DNA of 55,893 nucleotides from contig JAANBB010000267.1 of NCBI GenBank assembly GCA_014621425.1, positions 1 through 55,893 of the forward strand. Direction: 5' to 3'. Below are positions 21,349 to 32,001 of the stretch, piece by piece. The stretch comes from Cylindrodendrum hubeiense. Taxonomy: Eukaryota > Ascomycota > Sordariomycetes > Hypocreales > Nectriaceae. The notes beneath the pieces are model-generated. The model made no database searches. It was not told where the DNA came from and was given only the letters and a program-made list of their open reading frames with translations. The position numbers and the translations under genes are program-made. Position 1 is the stretch's first letter. Each line of letters begins with the position of its first letter.

Positions 21349-23630
21349 ATGGCTTCGCAACCGCTGCCCCAGCTTAACATCGATCGCTACGTCGTAATCC
21401 ACGTTGCGACCACCTGCGACGAGCACGGCGTCTATGTGACAAAGGACTCGGCCGAGGTGATTGAGCTTGGATGGATCCTGCTTGATGCCAACTCTCTCGA
21501 GGAGGTGAGCTGCAACCCCCCCAAACCCATAACGGACCAACAAATTCCATCTCCGTTGAGCCAAATGGCTAACAAACATCTCCCTCCTCTGCTAGATCAC
21601 TCACGAGAGCGTTCTCGTCAAGCCCGTCAACACTCCCATCACTCCCCTGTGCAGTAAGTTTTCCACGCTACCATCCCACAATTATCTCCGCCTTCTCTTT
21701 TGCTCCCCGTGGGCCTGGCCCGCCACGCGCCCGGCTGCCAAATCCACCCGTGTTGACGCACCCTCTGGCCAAAAAATCGAGCTAACACGCCGACCTTTCT
21801 AGCGAGCCTGACCACTTTGACCTGGGAGCATGTCCGAAACGCTGGTACCTTTAGAGATGCTATCACCCGATTCGACACATTCGCTACCGAGTACTTGACC
21901 TCCAAGAACCTCGACTTCGTCTTCGTCACCCTCGATGCCTGGGACCTCCGTGTCCAGCTTCCTCGCGAGGCTCGCGACAAGGCCGTCGTGCTGCCCCCTT
22001 ACCTGCAGCACTCTCGCACCTTCGACCTACGCACAGAGTACCAGCGCTGGCAGCAGCACCATCCCGAGTCGCTGCCCTTCGGTCCTTCGATGCTCTCCAA
22101 CATCTGTGCCGCCCTCGAGGTCGAGCCCGTTCAGTCGAGTGCTCCTATCAAGCACAACCTGCCCTTCCATCTGCAGGCCCTGGCCCCCGCCTCGCCCCGC
22201 CGTGCCATGGAGGAGGCTATTACTCTCGCCCGCGTTCTCCGTGGCCTGATCCGCAAGTCGCAGCCTCCCCAGGAGCACCCCGATGTCTTGACCCGGCCTA
22301 TGGATGCCCGAGCCGATGTCCGAGCCTTCCTCTCCGAAAGGAGCAAGGTCCTTCACATGTCTGGTCTACCCCACGACACTACCCAGTCGGAGCTTGAGAG
22401 CTGGTTCACCCAGTTTGGTGGCCGGCCCATTGCCTTCTGGACTCTACGCACTCCCGAGCAGCACAAGCCTACCGGCACCGGATTCGCTGTATTCTCTTCC
22501 CACGAGGAGGTGAGTCACTATTTCCCCTACATGATTCTGTACAACACCGCTTGCGTTTTCGATACGGGGAGCACCGTATCGAATATCAGGCCATTCCCGA
22601 GAACGTCCCAAATCTGGCAGACACTAACCTGAGACAGGCCGCCGAGAGCCTTTGCATGAACGGTCGGGCTTTGAACGAAAAGGCCATCGAGGTCTCGCCT
22701 TCGTCAAGCCGTGTGCTTGACCGTGCTCAGGACATCCTGACTCCCTTCCCTCCCAGCAAGAACCGACCCCGTCCCGGTGACTGGACCTGCCCCTCTTGCG
22801 GCTTCTCCAACTTCCAGCGCCGAACCGCCTGTTTCCGATGCTCTTTCCCTGCTGTTGGTGCTGGTCCCTCGAACGACGTTGGTAGTGGCGGCGGCGGTGG
22901 CGGTGGTGGTGGTGGCGGCAACTATGGAGGATATAGCGGCTACGGGCCCCCTGCCATGATGCCGCCACCTCCCCATGGTGGCCACCACGGTCCCATGGGC
23001 CACGGCGGTGGACGCATGGGTGGCAGCGGTGTCGTGCCGTTCCGTGCTGGTGACTGGAAGTGTGGTAACGAGGTGTGTGGCTACCACAACTTCGCCAAGA
23101 ATGTCTGCTGTCTGCGTTGCGGTGCCAGCCGCGCCGGTGCGGCAGTTGTTGCCGACTCCGGATACCCTTCGTCTATGGACAACTCTTCTCAGTACAGCAT
23201 GAGCCAGGGCTCCATGGCCGGAACTCCCGGCCCCGGCCCCTTCTCCTCGGCGAGCTCCTTCGGATCTGGCGGTGGCTACAACCAACACTTCGGTGGCCCC
23301 CCTAGCCACTACCTCCCCTCTGGTCTGGGCGGAGGCGCAGCAGCTTACCCCAGCTCCCTGAACACCCATGGCGGCGGTTTCGGATCCGCCCCTGGATCTC
23401 ACTCTGCGGGTCCTTTCGACAGCAGAGCGGCCGAGGCTGCTTTCCAGTCGGCGAGCAACGGCCCGGCCTCTGCTGGCCCGTCCAACAACTTCTACAACAG
23501 CTCGAACAATGCTGGCAACGAGAACGACCCCTTCGCCTTCCTTAGTAGCGGAATTGGTGGGCTCTCCGTTAGCGGCGGCGACGCTCGCCAGAACGGCGGC
23601 TCTGCTCCTCCCAGCAAGTCGCCCGCCTAA
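21349..23630 (+). CDS. NRP1: NRP1-like RNA-binding protein: N-terminal exonuclease-like fold, RRM, two RanBP2 zinc fingers
   Basis: Exons are 21349-21504, 21596-21653, 21803-22509 and 22638-23630, giving 637 aa; intron phases all agree. Residues 1-200 resemble a DEDD/RNase T-like exonuclease fold (YVVIHVATTCDEHG, IELGWILLDA, DFVFVTLDAWDLRVQLP). The RRM spans about 252-335 (KVLHMSGLPHDTTQSELESW, GFAVFSSHEEAAES). Two RanBP2-type zinc fingers follow at about 353-380 (GDWTCPSCGFSNF, then CFRC) and 444-472 (GDWKCGNEVCGYHNF, then CLRC). They are linked by Gly-rich and Gly/Ser/Asn-rich sequence. This architecture matches yeast Nrp1 and its filamentous relatives, putative RNA-binding proteins found in stress granules. 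In the exonuclease-like region the first acidic residue of a DxE motif appears replaced (HVATTCDEHG), so catalysis is doubtful. The name is by architecture only. Confidence 0.85.
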
Positions 23631-25468
23631 GCATTGACACGTCTTTGCTACGGCCAGGCCGGTGTGTACATGCTTTCCTTTTGATCACCATCATCAACCC
23701 TTGGACGGGGGACGATTCCGTGTCACTTTTTTGTTGCGCAAAACGACTTTGGGATGATGAATATAGAGCATTTGACCTTGGCAAATAACTTCTGGACTTG
23801 GTTGTTCTCTTTGAGGAAAGGCAGGCGGTGTGTATTGGTCTTAGAAGACCGGGAACGGAGTGTCGGACACTATTTCAGGCGGGACTTGTTAAAATTTTTC
23901 GAAGGCTGGAAGACAAAAGTGACTACCTTGCCCAATGCCAGGGCTGCTCTTGGAGGGTTGACGAGTCTATCAGTTCGGTACGGGGAGCTTTGCTAGGCCA
24001 ACGTCTCGTCGACGGGCCGGGTTTCATGATCTTTTGTTTATTTTCGGCCGGGATCATGATGCCTCAGCCGCGTTCAATGGGATGGAGGCTGTTTTGCTGG
24101 AAACTGGTTTTGGGGGTCGGGTGCATAGCGAAGGGGAGTGTAAGGGTATATCTTGGCCTTTGTGTGCGACTCAAATATCCAGCTTGGCCGGTGGCTTGCT
24201 ATCCGACAAACTGCTTTTCTGTCATGTCATCCTCCTTCATCTTCCCTCTTCGCATCATCTCACACCTTCATTCTATCTCTCATGTCTTGTTTCTACTTTT
24301 CCTTGTCATCCCCCCTCATCACTCATCACTCATCACACATATTTCAAGTTCTCAACCTGTCTTTCTTTTTCTTTTGCTACATGCTTGAGTCTTTTCTCCT
24401 TTTCTTTTTGGGACGCGCAGGAGCTGGGGAGCCGGCGGAAGGAAACCAAACGGGGAAATCGGGGCTGGCGGACGGAGGAGTCGGGGAGTGCAAAGGGAAA
24501 TCTCTCTCAAACAAAGGCTGGCTTATATATATTGTTTGCTCTGCTTTCTGGTAGGGGGTGCTGGCGGTTTGCGCTCTCTTCTTCCCTCCCCTCTGTGTGT
24601 CTCGCCTTCCATGAGGGTCAGCCTTGCAGGACGAAAAAGGGGGCGTTCCCGGTTGTACTGCCTCTCTATCCAGCTGTCTCTACTGTGTCGTTGGACGAAC
24701 ATTGCGGAAAGTCATTGGATCTTGGTCTTGAGGGATCTGGAGGCGGAGGAAGAAGAGCGGAAACTGGGATCGGTTGTACCGCCTGGGATGGCTGGACAGG
24801 ATGGATAGGGTTGGATGCAATGGGCTGGACGGGCGGGTTCGGGTTGGAGGTTGTGATGCTTTTCCTGTTGCTTTTATTGGTTTTTCTTTCTCCCTTTCTT
24901 CGGTTCTGTTGATAGGTAATCTCTTCTGGGGCATCTCTCTCTCTTGTCGCAGATGTTGCATATGCTAGGATGCAAAAGAATGTCCTTTTCGTTGTACCTG
25001 GTTTGTTTGTTCACCTTATTGTTTGTTGTTTCGTCTATTCTGCAAACATGAAAAGCTATGCATGGATACAGGTCGTTGGGGAGCAGGGGTGCAGGTACGG
25101 GGCTGATGAAAAAGGTGAATTATGGGTGGAACGTTTAGGGCAGAAGTGTGTAGATGTTTGTTCTGAATTGATGGCTTTGCAAGATGCGCGAAATACTGGT
25201 TTTGGAATCGCGAGTGAGGTGCATTTTGACTGCTGTGTCATGTAATGGCCCCTGTAGTGGTCAATGTGTTTGGAGTCATACAAGAAGATCTGCAGTGAAC
25301 CCTATGAAGTTCTATTGATCCTAGAGAGGGCATGTCCCTAATAACCCAGACGCCCTGGTTCCCTCCGTCCTATTGTACTGTATATTACATTGCTCATACA
25401 TGGTGTTGGTACCGTTCCTCGATGTTGGTAGAAGGGGGCAACATTGTTGAACCTCATCCCATCATCCT
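23631..25468. other. Convergent spacer, 1.8 kb
   Basis: This lies between the stops of the NRP1-like gene and the large unknown protein. The plus strand is T/C-rich from 24200 to 24420, with short CATCACT repeats near 24318. An open frame of 292 codons (24034-24912, plus) has Phe/Leu/Ser-rich translation that mirrors the pyrimidine content and shows no domain. It may hold long 3' untranslated regions or a non-coding transcript. Confidence 0.45.
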
Positions 25469-28400
25469 CTAACCCTGTGCTGGCCCCTGCTGAAACTGAT
25501 GCTGCGTTCCCGGAACGTGCGGGCCCTGGTGCTGAACTTGTCCTTGATTCTGAACCAGCACTTGAAGCTGTGCTGGCCCCTGTTGAACCTGATGTTGCGC
25601 TCCCGGAAGGTGCAGGCCCTGGTGTTGAGCTTGGCCTTGATTCTGAACTGGCACTTGAAGCTGTGTTGGGGCCTGATAATGTGTCTGTTGTTGATTCTGT
25701 GCTCCTTGCGGCAATCCTCCCTGGTGCTGAAGCCCCTGATATTGCACCTGATACTGAGCCCCTGGGAGGTATGACCCTTGATTCTGTCCCTGGCCCTGGC
25801 CTTGATTCAGCGTTTGATACTGTGCAGGCCATTGGTATTGAACATGGTGCTGGGCTGCCGGAGCATGGGCCCCCTGAGCCAGTCCATGTTGAGGTTGAAC
25901 CATCTGTCTCACTAGCGGTAGAGGCTGTAGTGGCTGGAGCTGTTGCTGATACTGGATCTGATGTTGTGCCCCTTGGGGGTTTGTGCCCTGATAGTGGACT
26001 TGGTCTTGATGCTGGGCAGGCAACTGATGCTGTGCTGGCACTTGATGCTGTGCTGGTACTTGATGCTGTGCCGGCTGCTGATGCTGTGCTTCTTGAAGAT
26101 GCCCTTGATGCTGTGATGGCCCTTGGTATTGTCCTAGTTGCAGATTCTGTCCTCCTCGGAGATGTGCTCCCAGGATATTCCCTCCAGGATGGTAGGGCTC
26201 TACCTCCCAATCTCGTAGTCCCGAATATATCCTTCCTCGGAGGTTGCTCCCCGTTCGCCGCACCGGTCCCAGTTCTATCAAATCCAAACTCGGAGGTTGT
26301 ACCATTGTGTACTGCAGCACCGGACGCTGTACAAATGGATGCTGTGTGCTTGTAACATGTGCCCGCGGTATGATGTACCCCTGGCCATCAAAGTGCGCTC
26401 CCGGGGCTTGTGCTCGCCGAGGACGCCGATACCAGTAAGGTTCCAGGAAACCAAAATGCTGATACCAAAACTGCATGTGGGGATGGTCTGGCGGATACAG
26501 AAGAGGAGGGGAAGTCCGCCCATCGAGATCTGGCTGGCTTTCGTCTTCCTCGTCATCCTCGTCGTCCTCGTCGTCCTCGTCGTCCTCGTCGTCCTCAATA
26601 TCCTCGTCCATAACCTCCCCCTTCATCACCTCGACTTCAGTCTCGTTTTCCTCAATCCCATCTGCCTCAATCTCGTCTTCGGCCTCGTCTTCTTCAGACT
26701 CGTCTTCCTCAGTCTCTTCTTCTTCAGTCTCAGTTTCGTCTTCCTCAGACTCGTCTTCCTCAGTCTCCTCTTCATCTAGGCCATCCCAATAGTCCTCGTC
26801 ATCATCGTCATCATCAGTTACTTGGACTTGATCACCGGATTCAACTTGCGTCCACATCTTCCAGCTGAAATCGCCGAACGTCTCTTCTTCCTGGTAAGTC
26901 TCAAATCCCAATGAGCACAGGATATCGTCCTCGTCAACCCCCATATCTGTCCCCATTCCCAGCAGCGTGTCGTTGACAAAATTAATCCAAGCCTGTTTGT
27001 CATCAAGCTCCGGGACCCCAGACGGATTTTCATTCGGCGGAGGTCGGAGCGGCATCCCGCGGCTGATTTCGTCGTCGAGAGAGTAGGTGTCCGTCGACCA
27101 CCCGTCAGATTCTTCCTCGGCTTCGTCTTCCCCACCAGTCTCGTAATCGCCACAAAATGCCATGGCGCGTAGCCGCTCATCTTCATCGTCATCGATGATT
27201 TCCTGCTGCTGCTGTGGCGTGAGCTTGTTCCAGCGCTTTTTGAGGGCGTGCTTGCGTTTCCAGTGGTGCCGTGTGTCCATATGCTTTAGGACAATCTCAT
27301 CATCTGAGATGTACATTTCATCTTCGGTCGGCACAAGATTCTCTCCGGTCCGGAAGTCAATATATCCCCAGATGACCATGTCCATCAAATGTTTGTCAAG
27401 CTCTAGACCACGAGTCACAGCCTCCATGGGTATAAGTTCATCTGGGCGTGCGAGATGCCTTATGCCTTGTCCCCAGCCCTCACAGTGAGTGATGCCGACT
27501 TCATGGCAGGGAACACCGAAAATTTTCGTATCGGCAACCTTCTCACTCCAATGTTCGAGCGGGATTTGGTAGTCATATCGTATCTTGAGCTCCAAGAAAT
27601 CGGGGAGTTTAGTGTATTTCTTGCACATGAGCAACTGCCACAGTGGATACAAGCCCTTTTGGCCCATCATGAGATTGACAAGCTCAGTAGAAGCAGGGCC
27701 AAAGACAGGGTCGATGAAGTGCATGCCAAGCTTGACGAAGAAGAACTGCGCATTGTAGAGGTCTCGTTCAGTCCACATTTCGTAGGAGCGTAACAATGCT
27801 TGTCGCTGAGCAGTGGTGGCAACTTCCATCAGGAGCCAAAGGCGGACGAGTGTGCGAAGCATACCCTTGGGCAAGCGGTGTCCATTACGAGCCAGGATAG
27901 CGATGATCTCTCTGCAGCACCGAACGCGCCCCAAGACCAGCTGTAGATACTTCATGCCAGGGACTAGCCGAGGATCATCTCGTTCATGTGTTGGAATTCG
28001 GGACCGGGCGTTTGGGTCCTGGCCCACCCATGTCCGGCCACTGGGATCGGGGATCAAGTGGCGGCGGTAGAGCCTGAAGTTGAAGATTTGGCCGGCGTCA
28101 GGGGCGTTGAATGACACCCACGTTTTAATGCTAGAGAGCATGTGACTGCTGACGGCGGCATTAAACGACAGGCTGACTGAATAGAGATTCAGAATATCTT
28201 GGGGACGAAGGTGCTTTCCGATCTCAACAGCGATTTCGACGTGTTGACAGAGCGCAGTGATTATGTCGTGACTTGCGTGCTTGAGGCTGAGCTTGTTCAT
28301 ATCGATTTCTGGGCGATATGGAGTGTTTCCACCAAAGAATTCGTTCAACCCATCATCCATAAACTTGAACCTTTTTTTGGATTTTCCACAGAGATTGTCT

Positions 28401-28759
28401 TGCTCGACAGATAGTTCATCTTCGAAGATCTCGTTGGATCCCATCTCCATAGGCTCGTGCGATATATCTTGCTCATAATCCATGACCTGATGTCTAACGG
28501 CTACCGAGTCTGACACCACGATGCCGAGATTCTCTAGGTCTGCTTCCTCTCTGGAAGCGCGTTCAGCCTCTGTGTCTGCCCGCCGTTTCAAGGCCAAGGC
28601 TACGTCGGCTGCTGTGACGAGCTCGCCGTTCGGCGCGAGGTCTCGGAGCGTCTGCAGTTGATGAAAGGCGACGGCAGCGAGTCTGGTGGCATCGGTACGG
28701 CGAAAGCCGTGACGCTGAGCGCTGGAAATGACATCGTTGGGTGTGAAAGGAACTGGCAT
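25469..28759 (-). CDS. Large hypothetical protein: F-box-like segment, acidic tract, Gln-rich repeat tail
   Basis: Single exon, 1096 aa, ATG at 28757-28759. The first 90 residues (FTPNDVISSAQRHGFRRTDA and a helical segment up to about 80) look folded. Near residue 182 LRPQDILNLYSVSLSFNA resembles an F-box-like helix pair, followed by several hundred residues of normal composition (for example GMKYLQLVLGRVRCCREII and IRYDYQIPLEHWSEKV). Residues about 648-740 are a nearly pure Asp/Glu tract. From about 850 to the end the protein is an imperfect Gln/His/Pro/Ala repeat (QHQVPAQHQ-like units). Such a layout suits a nuclear or chromatin-associated scaffold, but no function can be assigned. I do not recognise a named family. 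Confidence 0.8.
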   Translation of the reverse strand: MPVPFTPNDVISSAQRHGFRRTDATRLAAVAFHQLQTLRDLAPNGELVTAADVALALKRRADTEAERASREEADLENLGIVVSDSVAVRHQVMDYEQDISHEPMEMGSNEIFEDELSVEQDNLCGKSKKRFKFMDDGLNEFFGGNTPYRPEIDMNKLSLKHASHDIITALCQHVEIAVEIGKHLRPQDILNLYSVSLSFNAAVSSHMLSSIKTWVSFNAPDAGQIFNFRLYRRHLIPDPSGRTWVGQDPNARSRIPTHERDDPRLVPGMKYLQLVLGRVRCCREIIAILARNGHRLPKGMLRTLVRLWLLMEVATTAQRQALLRSYEMWTERDLYNAQFFFVKLGMHFIDPVFGPASTELVNLMMGQKGLYPLWQLLMCKKYTKLPDFLELKIRYDYQIPLEHWSEKVADTKIFGVPCHEVGITHCEGWGQGIRHLARPDELIPMEAVTRGLELDKHLMDMVIWGYIDFRTGENLVPTEDEMYISDDEIVLKHMDTRHHWKRKHALKKRWNKLTPQQQQEIIDDDEDERLRAMAFCGDYETGGEDEAEEESDGWSTDTYSLDDEISRGMPLRPPPNENPSGVPELDDKQAWINFVNDTLLGMGTDMGVDEDDILCSLGFETYQEEETFGDFSWKMWTQVESGDQVQVTDDDDDDEDYWDGLDEEETEEDESEEDETETEEEETEEDESEEDEAEDEIEADGIEENETEVEVMKGEVMDEDIEDDEDDEDDEDDEDDEEDESQPDLDGRTSPPLLYPPDHPHMQFWYQHFGFLEPYWYRRPRRAQAPGAHFDGQGYIIPRAHVTSTQHPFVQRPVLQYTMVQPPSLDLIELGPVRRTGSNLRGRIYSGLRDWEVEPYHPGGNILGAHLRGGQNLQLGQYQGPSQHQGHLQEAQHQQPAQHQVPAQHQVPAQHQLPAQHQDQVHYQGTNPQGAQHQIQYQQQLQPLQPLPLVRQMVQPQHGLAQGAHAPAAQHHVQYQWPAQYQTLNQGQGQGQNQGSYLPGAQYQVQYQGLQHQGGLPQGAQNQQQTHYQAPTQLQVPVQNQGQAQHQGLHLPGAQHQVQQGPAQLQVLVQNQGQVQHQGPHVPGTQHQFQQGPAQG
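25475..26190 (-). repeat. Gln-rich imperfect repeat tract in coding sequence
   Basis: This encodes the C-terminal 240 or so residues of the large hypothetical protein. CAG/CAA/CAC-rich units translate as QHQVPAQHQ, QYQGPSQHQ and NQGQAQHQ variants. Units are degenerate rather than identical, so this is an old low-complexity domain and not a fresh expansion. Confidence 0.85.
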
Positions 28760-29488
28760 TTCGGAGAGACGCCGGCTGATGTTGCCGTCAGGAGAGAGTG
28801 CGATGGCGAGAGATGTGGCGAAGAGAGGAGAAGAGGAAGACTTAATAGAAGTGTGGGGATTTTAAGAGAATGAAAAGGACTGAACGACTTGTGAGATGAT
28901 TTGAACAGATGACACGACCGCAAGTATCGTCCTTGCAGCCGGTTGTATTGTTCCGTCGGTGGAGGAGAGGAGAGCAGCAGATGCCTGCTGCGAAAGGAGA
29001 CGCGGATTTATCTGCAAACGGGAGATGAAACGCGTGGTCTGGCAACCAATGAACAAACCAAAACAATTGGCACAACAAAGCTCAGTAGAGATCAATAGAC
29101 TGAAAGCAGGCGACTCCGAGAAGGTAAATGTGCCGGGGGGGTGTCCAAAGTGGGAGTTGTGTTGTGCGTGAATCACACAAGCTGGCTGCCAGCTGTCAAA
29201 CGAGACCTGACAGTTGGCACACGTGAGCACCAAACTACCCGCTGGGATAATATCACAATACATCAGGCACCGGTCTCAAGCTGTTTGTTGGTGGAATGGG
29301 ACGTTTGCCGTCTTTTGTTGTTCTTCATCTCGTCGCCCCAAGTTACTTCACATCTGTCTCCTGCTACCTTAGGATAACTCGCCTCTTGTCGACAATGGCA
29401 ACACACTATTTCGTTGCCACTGCTGCCAGAGCTGCTGCGTCTCCTCATCCTATGAAGACCGACTCGTCTCCACGAACTTCCACCTCAT
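28760..29488. other. Intergenic spacer: promoter of large unknown gene, 3' side of HAT2
   Basis: Both flanking genes are on the minus strand, so this holds the 3' end of HAT2 and the promoter of the large hypothetical gene. The strip next to 28759 is GA-rich on the plus strand, that is, pyrimidine-rich leader for the minus gene. No other gene is seen. Confidence 0.55.
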
Positions 29489-31105
29489 CTATCGGTCGAG
29501 CTCATCGACAGGCAGGTCGCCGTCGTCCTTGCCCACAATGGACTCCCCAACCTTCCAGATCTGCAGCAAGTTGTCCTCCGCGGCACTTGCAACGAGCCAG
29601 GGCTCACTAGGGTTCCAGCTAAAGTCTGCCAGGTGGTTTGTGTGGCCACCGTGCATGAAGAGGCTGGAGTGGTGTTAGCGATGTAGTGTCAAGGGTTCCT
29701 TGCAAGGTAAACGTACAGTTCAGGGACTCCGTCATCTTGGTCATCAGGCAACTGCTCCTCACCCACGCGGGAGAGGTCCCAGAAAATAATTCGCCTGTCG
29801 TAACTGGCACTGCCCAGAATACCAGCCTCGGTGGGGTGCCAAGCCAGAGACGTCACAGCATCCATGTGTCCCTCCAGAGTGTGAACCTTCTCCTTGACAT
29901 TTCGCAGATCCCAAATGCCAATCGTCTTGTCGGCCGAGGCAGTGGCGACGAGCACCTCCGAGTTGGGGTTGAAAGCGAGAGCGTTGATCGCATCTAGGTG
30001 GCCGCGTCTGGCAACCACCGCGGCCTTCGCAGTTTCGCTGTGGCGCACGTCAACGATCTGTAGAGTCTGATCATCAGATACAGAACCGATGAAGTTCTTG
30101 GAGATGGGGTGATATTGAACGTCGTTGACGATCTGGGTGTGGTGGGTGTATCTACGAGTAGGCTTGAGAATCCTCGACTCCGCCTCGAGTGTCTTGAGGT
30201 CCCTGCAGTGGTGTTAGCTGCTCTGAATCCGAGTGCTTGGGGTTGGAAGCGCTTACCAGAGGCACATGGTCTTATCTTCACTACCCGAAGCAAGGCACCC
30301 AGCCTCGTGAGGGTTCCAGTTGAGGCCGAAGCCCTCTGCCTTATGGCCAACCAGCTCAATCTGAGCGTTGACTTTGCCGAGGGAAGTAGGCTGAAGGGGG
30401 TGCTTTGTTCGGTCAAAAATGAGAATCTTGCCGTCAACGCAGAGAGTGGCAATGATGTCGGGGTTCTGGGGCTGGTATCGAGCCTTGTTGACCTCGCCAG
30501 GGTGCTCGATCTTCTGGACAATGTCGCATTTGATAGCGGCAACGTCTCCAGACTTGCCATATCCGCCAATCTCCCCGCGCTCCTCGTCATAGTGGTCGGG
30601 GTTGGGCGTAACAGCCTTGGGGATCTGAACGTCGGCAATCTGGACAAAGTTGGGGCTCTCATCAGATGTGTGGGTTCCGAGGAGCAATCGGTGAACCTGG
30701 TAGTTCTTGCCCTCGGGCTCCTTGACATCGGGGAACCACTGGACAGTGAGGGTAGGCCATGTGAGAGCCGTCCTGAAATTGTGAGTCCAAGGGTTGTAAC
30801 ATGGCGGTATGGATATTCGGTCTTACCCTAGGATCATGTCGTACAGGAAGGGGCTGTTCTTCTTCCACGTCTTGTACTCTGCGATGAGTGTCAGCGAGCG
30901 AACACGACAAACAGACATGTTGCAGAAAGCGCATACCTTCGTTGATGAGGCGCTCGCCTTGGTCGTCTTCCTCGTCGTGAGCCATTTCGACTGTAGAATG
31001 TGTGAGTAAAGCGCCCTTGCTGAATGTTGGCCACGGGGGGGCGGCGGGATTCTGTTTGGAGAACTCACCGTCAGGGTCGCGCTCTGCAGCCTGTGTCGGC
31101 GCCAT
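29489..31105 (-). CDS. HAT2: HAT2/RbAp46-48-type WD40 histone chaperone
   Basis: Six exons (31105-31069, 30990-30937, 30878-30827, 30772-30257, 30202-29717, 29663-29489) give 439 aa. Introns are 53-78 nt, and every junction restores the expected protein. The N-terminus (MAPTQAAERDPDVEMAHDEE, then RLINEEYKTWKKNSPFLYDM) carries the histone-H4-binding helix typical of the family, followed by TALTWPTLTVQWFPD. Six to seven WD repeats follow, for example GHLDAINALAFNPNSE and KTIGIWDLRN. Hat2 with Hat1 acetylates newly made histone H4. The related Msi1/RbAp48 proteins serve CAF-1 and Polycomb complexes. Without a tree I cannot fully separate HAT2 from MSI1, but this sequence looks closer to HAT2. 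It is divergent with XRN1, about 0.9 kb apart. Confidence 0.92.
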
Positions 31106-32001
31106 AGTGGGAGTGTGTGAGTCCCCGGGTTGATAATGGCTTCAAATGGCGATATCGAGACAGGAAGGTGGCGTGCAGTGAAGTGGATGAGCGCCGATGA
31201 GCTGTGTGCAGTTGGAGGAGAGCTTGCAAGATGCGCGGCTGAGGTAGTGGAGCTGTCGCATTGAGAAGGCTGAAAAGTGAAGAGGGCTCATGAACGCGTC
31301 GCGCGTTAAGAGGTCCCTCGAGTTGCGTTACTATGGCGCATGGCGGAGAGGGGTGTGGCTGGTGCTGGCTGGCTGGTGCTGCTGCGGGTGGTGGTCTCTG
31401 TGCCGCTGAAAGCTTGCCAATAGACGCTGGAGGCCCTGGAACTGCGCGGTCCCCTGCAACAATTGCGCTGCGGAGGGCCTCCCTCGATGGAGTCAGCCTC
31501 ACTAGATCAGCGGGGTGGGCGTGGCTGGTGGGCCTTCGGCATTGACTCACATTGGGCAGCCGGGCAGCCCCTCCACAAGCTCGCCAATTCAGGCAGAGCC
31601 CCATCGCATCGCTCAACGTTGGATGCTTGACGCTCGTTCTAGCTTCCACATCGTCACGACAACCCGCACCGTCGCAACAGTCCCCCCCCCAAACCACTCC
31701 TCTTAGCCGCCCCTCCCCCATCTCCCTGGACTCACGAACTCTGTTCCTCACTCCTTGGACATTCGGCGGGACCTGCTCCTTGATCTTTCTCTGCTCTTTC
31801 CTCCCATCCTCCCATCTGTATTTTCACCTCTTGTGCGGGAACCTTGATCGGCTCACCTCTTCTTGGCTGCTCCATCATCACTCTTGCGACAGGATTTTCC
31901 ACGTTCAGCGTCCCTCTTATTCGGGCGCCTTCTTCATCGCATCGCTTCGCAGCTTTTCTTGACTTGTCTCGTGGGCTGAGAATCGCCCACCACCCGTCAC
32001 C
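31106..32001. promoter_or_regulatory. Bidirectional promoter region between HAT2 and XRN1
   Basis: The 896 bp separate the divergent ATGs of the HAT2-type and XRN1 genes. The XRN1 side (from about 31680) is CT-rich on the plus strand, a usual leader composition. The HAT2 side is GC-rich. Open frames on both strands here lack domains. No TATA box is evident. Confidence 0.6.

Noticed and set aside
24034..24912. 292-codon plus-strand open frame
   Set aside because: Phe/Leu/Ser-rich translation in a pyrimidine-rich spacer, no domain, no conserved-looking core; likely chance.
25444..26355. 303-codon plus-strand frame with repeats of Val/Leu/Asp/Ala
   Set aside because: It is the reverse shadow of the Gln-rich repeat tail of the minus-strand gene; composition follows directly from the CAG/CAC repeats.
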